Source: Fibrobacter sp.
GTDB taxonomy: Bacteria; Fibrobacterota; Fibrobacteria; Fibrobacterales; Fibrobacteraceae
Assembly (NCBI GenBank): GCA_024399065.1
Contig: JAKSIB010000033.1
Span: 1-35,522, forward strand
Reading direction: 5' to 3'
Length of the DNA: 35,522 nucleotides
Shown: in pieces, positions 32,732 through 35,522 of the stretch
How the letters are laid out: the number at the start of each line of letters is the position of its first letter
Position numbering within the stretch: position 1 is the stretch's first letter
Made by a program: the position numbers and the translations under genes
Notes under the pieces: model-generated
What the model saw: the letters and a program-made list of their open reading frames with translations, nothing else
What the model was told of the DNA's origin: nothing
Database searches by the model: none

Positions 32732-33526
32732 TCAAGTGAGTTTTTTCCACTTTCCCAAAAGCAACTTTATTTTCTGAATGCATCTTCTATTTTGTTCTCG
32801 ATCAATAAAGAACGATGCGCCATAAACAACAAAATCACTCTGGAGTAACCACGGAACAAAACTTGATTTTCCGTCAATGCCGCGTGCGAATAAATCTGCA
32901 ATCTCAATAACACCACTTATAAGGTAGTTGAGCACAAACATGACAGCAAACAATTCCAGGGCTATCGCATTTTTCCTTATTAGGGAGAAAATTGAAACCA
33001 TCACCGGGACAATTCCCCACAGCACAAATTCATATAGAGTCGAAGAACTAAAGAAAAACGCGGCCTCTACATTCAAGCCATACACTAGCGAAAACACAGA
33101 GCACAGACGAAGCAGATTCATATTTATAGATGAATTTGCTTCTTGACTTTTGCATTTAGCAGCAACAAACGAAAAAACACATAACACAAGTCCTGTATTC
33201 AATAGACAATGAACGATAAAGGGTACATATTGAAAATCAATTGTTTGAAATCCAATACCGCGAAAGTTTAAAACATACACAACCTTTGCAATAACATAAC
33301 CCGCAAAGACTATAGCCGCCCAGATTTTCAACAACAAGGCATTCTTTTTCGCAAACACCAAGGAGCTCACGAATACAGGAATTATCCCTATTGCAACATA
33401 GACGCCAGAGTATATCGCGTCCTCGCCATTTCCTCTAAAATGGGCAATCAGGATTTCCGTAAAGTTGCTTAAACCCGCGATCAGAAAATAGAGTGCGCAA
33501 GTTCTGAACAAGGCTACATTTCCCAT
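32732..33526 (-). CDS. Polytopic membrane protein with internal duplication
   Basis: A 264-residue protein with about eight hydrophobic helices and no soluble domain. Two halves resemble each other: GIIPVFVSSLVFAKKNALLL in the first half and GIVPVMVSIFSLIRKNAIAL in the second, followed by FVPFIVHCLL and FVPWLLQSDF respectively. This implies a four-helix unit duplicated in tandem. Function unknown; no named transporter motif is visible. The gene is more A/T-rich than its neighbours, hinting at recent acquisition. It lies 11 bases downstream of the zinc-ribbon gene, probably in the same transcript. Confidence 0.78.
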   Translation of the reverse strand: MGNVALFRTCALYFLIAGLSNFTEILIAHFRGNGEDAIYSGVYVAIGIIPVFVSSLVFAKKNALLLKIWAAIVFAGYVIAKVVYVLNFRGIGFQTIDFQYVPFIVHCLLNTGLVLCVFSFVAAKCKSQEANSSINMNLLRLCSVFSLVYGLNVEAAFFFSSSTLYEFVLWGIVPVMVSIFSLIRKNAIALELFAVMFVLNYLISGVIEIADLFARGIDGKSSFVPWLLQSDFVVYGASFFIDREQNRRCIQKIKLLLGKWKKLT

Positions 33527-33537
33527 GTTTTTCTCGC

Positions 33538-34002
33538 TTACTTCAAATATTCATCAGGAACGTTGTAGCCGTAGGAAGCCAGCTTCTTGGCGTAGGATTT
33601 GTCCTTCAGGCGGTCCCTGGATTCTTCCAGATGCTTGGCGTTGCTCTTGTCTTCGAAGCCGCACTTGATGCGAATGAACTGCACGAGGCAAAGGACGGCA
33701 GCAGCGGCGCAGGCCACCGCGGCAACGGAAATCTTGTTGAAAGTCAACTCGCCCACACGAGCCATTTGCAAGGCGAAGCAAACCGCAGAAAGTATCAGGA
33801 ACAGCGGGATTGCCTTCACATAGAATTTCGGATTTGTGGTCCGCGGATCAAAACCTTCAACGGCCACTTCACGGAATTTCTTTTCTACAAATTCTTCGCG
33901 GCAATCCTTGCAATTGACAATGGGACTGCCGTATGCGTAAGTGTTGCAACTAAAACGATTCACCTTGCCGCAGTGCGGGCACTTGCTTTCAATATAACCC
34001 AT
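33538..34002 (-). CDS. Zinc-ribbon membrane protein
   Basis: A 154-residue protein with an N-terminal zinc ribbon (CPHCGK at about 8-13 and CKDCRE at about 31-36), two hydrophobic helices at about 64-82 and 92-110, and a charged C-terminal tail (HLEESRDRLKDKSYAKKL). The ribbon probably faces the cytoplasm. Family and function unknown; such proteins are common as accessory genes. AAGGAG stands upstream of the ATG at 34002. Upstream (34040-34082) is a 7-bp inverted repeat, GTTTGCC / GGCAAAC. Confidence 0.78.
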   Translation of the reverse strand: MGYIESKCPHCGKVNRFSCNTYAYGSPIVNCKDCREEFVEKKFREVAVEGFDPRTTNPKFYVKAIPLFLILSAVCFALQMARVGELTFNKISVAAVACAAAAVLCLVQFIRIKCGFEDKSNAKHLEESRDRLKDKSYAKKLASYGYNVPDEYLK

Positions 34003-34097
34003 TTGACTCTCCTTTTTAACCTGCGGTAGAATATAAAAAGTTTGCCGTTAGGAGGATCACCACAAAACTTGCTATGGCAAACGAAATGATTGCATAC

Positions 34098-34124
34098 AAA
34101 AAGCCCGCAGCGTTGAACTGCGGG
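34098..34124 (-). terminator. Terminator after the nuclease-like gene
   Basis: On the minus strand CCCGCAG / CTGCGGG with a 7-base loop is followed by C and five T residues, then GTATGC. Confidence 0.82.
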
Positions 34125-34158
34125 ATGTTTTGCACTTAATGAAGCATGGTCAAAAGTA

Positions 34159-35013
34159 TCACAACAAAAACTTGCTCGCCAGCGCCTCCACGGTGGCGGG
34201 GTTCAGCGGGCATTCCTGTGTTTCCATTGTAAAGATGAGGGATTCGCCGGGGAAGATTCCGTTGGCGGTGTAGGTCTCGAATTTTCCAAGAGTTTCTGCG
34301 ATGTATTCGGGATCGTCCATTCGCCCGAAATGCTCCCAGATGAATTCGCGACGGGTGCGAATGTTGAGACAGGTGAAATCGGGATGGAATGTTACGGTGC
34401 GGCGGGAGCTGTCTCGGCCGCGACTGTTCCTGCGGACTTTCAGCTGGTGGGGAAATTCATAGCGGTAGGGAATTTTCAGGCGGTCGAGGGTATCCGCGAT
34501 GATGACCTCCGACTTGGAGCGGACCCGCTCCCCGCGGGAGGTTTCCAGCAGGGGCGCGTCGACAGCCATCCCCTTCCCGCTGTACTTTACCGCAAGCCAC
34601 TGCACCGCATATTCCTCGTCAGGAAGACGCACTGGCTGCAAGAATCGCTGACGTTCTGGAGCAAGATTGCAGTAAACCGCATTGAGACACTCCGGCTGAT
34701 ATTCCTTAAGGAACTTGTCCACTATGAAAAGTTCCCGCTGCAGCTCCTTGAGAGCACTTTTATCATAATCCTTCTGCGCAAGAGCTTTGATAGTCGCCAC
34801 ATCTGATTGAGGAATATAATCGCCAACAATATCGGCAGGACTCTTTACATGAAAGTAATGTACCGAATTTTTGCGGCGAGCCATACGGAGGCGACCTTCT
34901 ATTGATTTTCTCAAACGCTTATCAATTGTGGTAATTGCGGCAAGTAGCTCTTCCGCTTTTGCCTGAACAACAGACACCAGCTTATCCGGTGAAATCAGTT
35001 CTCTAAATTGCAT
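34159..35013 (-). CDS. PD-(D/E)XK nuclease-like protein
   Basis: A 284-residue protein. The N-terminal half (about 1-130) is helical and charged. The C-terminal half has the restriction-endonuclease-like pattern: RSKSEVIIADTL (acidic E), IPYRYEFP, then HPDFTCLN (candidate D) and EFIWEHFGRMDDPEYI, where the usual E-x-K is E-x-x-W-E-H. Proteins with this 'WEHFG' signature are common but uncharacterised in bacteria and are probably nucleases. I chose the ATG at 35013, 6 bases after AAGGA; an ATG at 35019 is too close to it. A terminator-bearing 72-nt element ends about 20 bases upstream of the start, suggesting attenuation. Confidence 0.78.
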   Translation of the reverse strand: MQFRELISPDKLVSVVQAKAEELLAAITTIDKRLRKSIEGRLRMARRKNSVHYFHVKSPADIVGDYIPQSDVATIKALAQKDYDKSALKELQRELFIVDKFLKEYQPECLNAVYCNLAPERQRFLQPVRLPDEEYAVQWLAVKYSGKGMAVDAPLLETSRGERVRSKSEVIIADTLDRLKIPYRYEFPHQLKVRRNSRGRDSSRRTVTFHPDFTCLNIRTRREFIWEHFGRMDDPEYIAETLGKFETYTANGIFPGESLIFTMETQECPLNPATVEALASKFLL

Positions 35014-35033
35014 CTGCATTCCTTTTTTAGGGC

Positions 35034-35105
35034 ATAAAAAAAGACCGCCTCTGCGGTCCGCCGGCAAATTCCAGTTTTATGCAGGATGGCGATCTATGAA
35101 CTATG
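35034..35105 (-). ncRNA. 72-nt conserved element with terminator, copy 2 (leader or small RNA)
   Basis: It has the same first 17 bases (CATAGTTCATAGATCGC) and the same final hairpin (GACCGC-AGAG-GCGGTC plus seven T) as the copy at 29813-29884. The middle has diverged, but a CTGG-loop-CCGG hairpin is kept in the place of CTGG-loop-CCAG, paired through a G-U. A TATATT -10 box (35111-35116) sits 5 bases before it, so a transcript would start at its first bases. The terminator ends just before the nuclease-like gene's ribosome site. Confidence 0.62.
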
Positions 35106-35174
35106 CCTCAAATATACAAATAATTGGTGGTTCGGCCAATCTTGTTGCCATGCAAAAGGACTTTTTGTCAAAAT

Positions 35175-35404
35175 GGGTTACTAAATGGGTAATTCAAAGG
35201 CATCTAGTAACCCGATTATTACTTTGTATGCAAACAAAAGTCTCAAAAAAGGAACATTTTCTTAATTACCCATACCCCAAAGGTTACTAAAACATAGTTT
35301 TTCGGTTAGTTAGTAACCTATTTTCTAACTAAACTGTAATTTCTCAATTAATTTGTTTGTAAAACGGGTTACTAAAAAGATGTTTTTCGCCCGCTTAGTA
35401 ACCT
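35175..35404. repeat. Three 39-bp palindromic modules (GGTTACTAA-N19-TTAGTAACC type)
   Basis: Modules at 35175-35213, 35281-35319 and 35366-35404 each have 10-nt arms (GGGTTACTAA or AGGTTACTAA on the left, TTAGTAACCT or CTAGTAACCC on the right) around exactly 19 nt. The interiors of modules 2 and 3 share GTTTTTCG at the same position. A further inverted pair, ATGGGTAATT (35185-35194) and AATTACCCAT (35264-35273), links module 1 to the gap before module 2. No gene is seen from 35014 to the window end apart from these elements. Confidence 0.85.
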
Positions 35405-35447
35405 TTTTTCGTAATTTGACCCTTCCGGCGGCCAAACCTGGGCATAC

Positions 35448-35481
35448 AAAAAAGGAACCCACCCGCACAAGCGGGTGGTTC
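35448..35481 (-). terminator. Terminator of a minus-strand transcript entering from the right
   Basis: On the minus strand GAACC-ACCCGC pairs with GCGGGT-(C)-GGTTC through a TTGT loop, then CC and six T. The transcript it ends lies beyond the window. Confidence 0.8.
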
Positions 35482-35522
35482 TTCATATACGGGCCCTGCC
35501 CTAGGATACTAGCGACGCGTTC

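Noticed and set aside
32704..32739. TCACTTG / CAAGTGA inverted repeat followed by T residues as a plus-strand terminator
   Set aside because: No plus-strand gene ends nearby; the loop is over 20 bases, and one arm is the end of the membrane-protein gene.
34074..34139. A 21-codon plus-strand frame (MANEMIAYKK...) after an AGGAGG
   Set aside because: The AGGAGG is about 17 bases from the ATG, too far, and the frame runs through the terminator hairpin of the nuclease-like gene.
35096..35290. A 64-codon plus-strand frame starting ATGAACTATG, with a similar frame starting at 29875
   Set aside because: Both begin inside the 72-nt element, so their shared first codons only reflect that repeat. They diverge at once, lack ribosome sites and the 35096 frame runs through the palindromic modules.
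35175..35404. CRISPR array or integron attC sites
   Set aside because: The repeats are inverted arms rather than direct repeats, there are no uniform spacers, no cas or integrase gene is visible, and the attC core pattern GTTRRRY is not positioned as required.

Overview
The window looks like chromosome from Fibrobacter or a close relative (FCB group, rumen or gut fibre degrader). Two very large secreted proteins carry the fibro-slime domain and two lipoproteins carry the FISUMP (Fibrobacter succinogenes major paralogous) domain. Both families were first defined from this genus. Most genes have clear Shine-Dalgarno sequences, and lipoprotein and Sec signals are frequent. No tRNA, rRNA gene body, CRISPR array, transposase or phage gene was found inside the window.

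Layout. 1-307: a near-consensus leftward promoter with a GC-rich discriminator, probably the start of a stable-RNA (rRNA-like) operon lying left of the window. 308-4052 (minus): a lipoprotein coupled to a secreted protein, then an ABC_ATPase-family P-loop protein. 4233-10762 (plus): a PEGA-domain protein, a barrel-like envelope protein, an OmpR-type response regulator overlapping its histidine kinase, a phosphofructokinase and a small exported repeat-like protein. 10925-12316 (minus): a shortened phosphate acetyltransferase. 12638-20835 (plus): two paralogous fibro-slime proteins of about 1300 residues in tandem. 20967-24068 (minus): an unusual RNase E/G protein made of two fused catalytic cores, the second lacking both catalytic aspartates. 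24344-25620 (plus): three small envelope-type genes. 25617-27790 (minus): a HAD phosphatase-like protein, an M23 peptidase-like protein and a small partner. 27854-29120 (plus): a 49-residue membrane protein directly before dnaN. 29250-35522: an accessory-looking stretch with a DprA-like protein, two FISUMP lipoproteins, a thioredoxin-like exported protein, a single-HKD PLD-like protein, two membrane proteins, a PD-(D/E)XK-like protein and about 500 bases of structured noncoding DNA.

How the parts relate. The fibro-slime, FISUMP, PEGA and lipoprotein genes point to cell-envelope and surface work, possibly adhesion to plant fibre. pfkA and pta serve sugar fermentation to acetate. The RNase E/G protein and dnaN are housekeeping.

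The strongest candidates for something new are: (i) the duplicated RNase E/G with a dead second half; (ii) an identical-length 72-nt element found twice on the minus strand, ending in the same terminator hairpin and lying in front of a DprA-like and a nuclease-like gene; (iii) three palindromic modules of exactly 39 nt at 35175-35404; (iv) a degenerate heptamer repeat present both in a spacer and inside the neighbouring HAD coding region.
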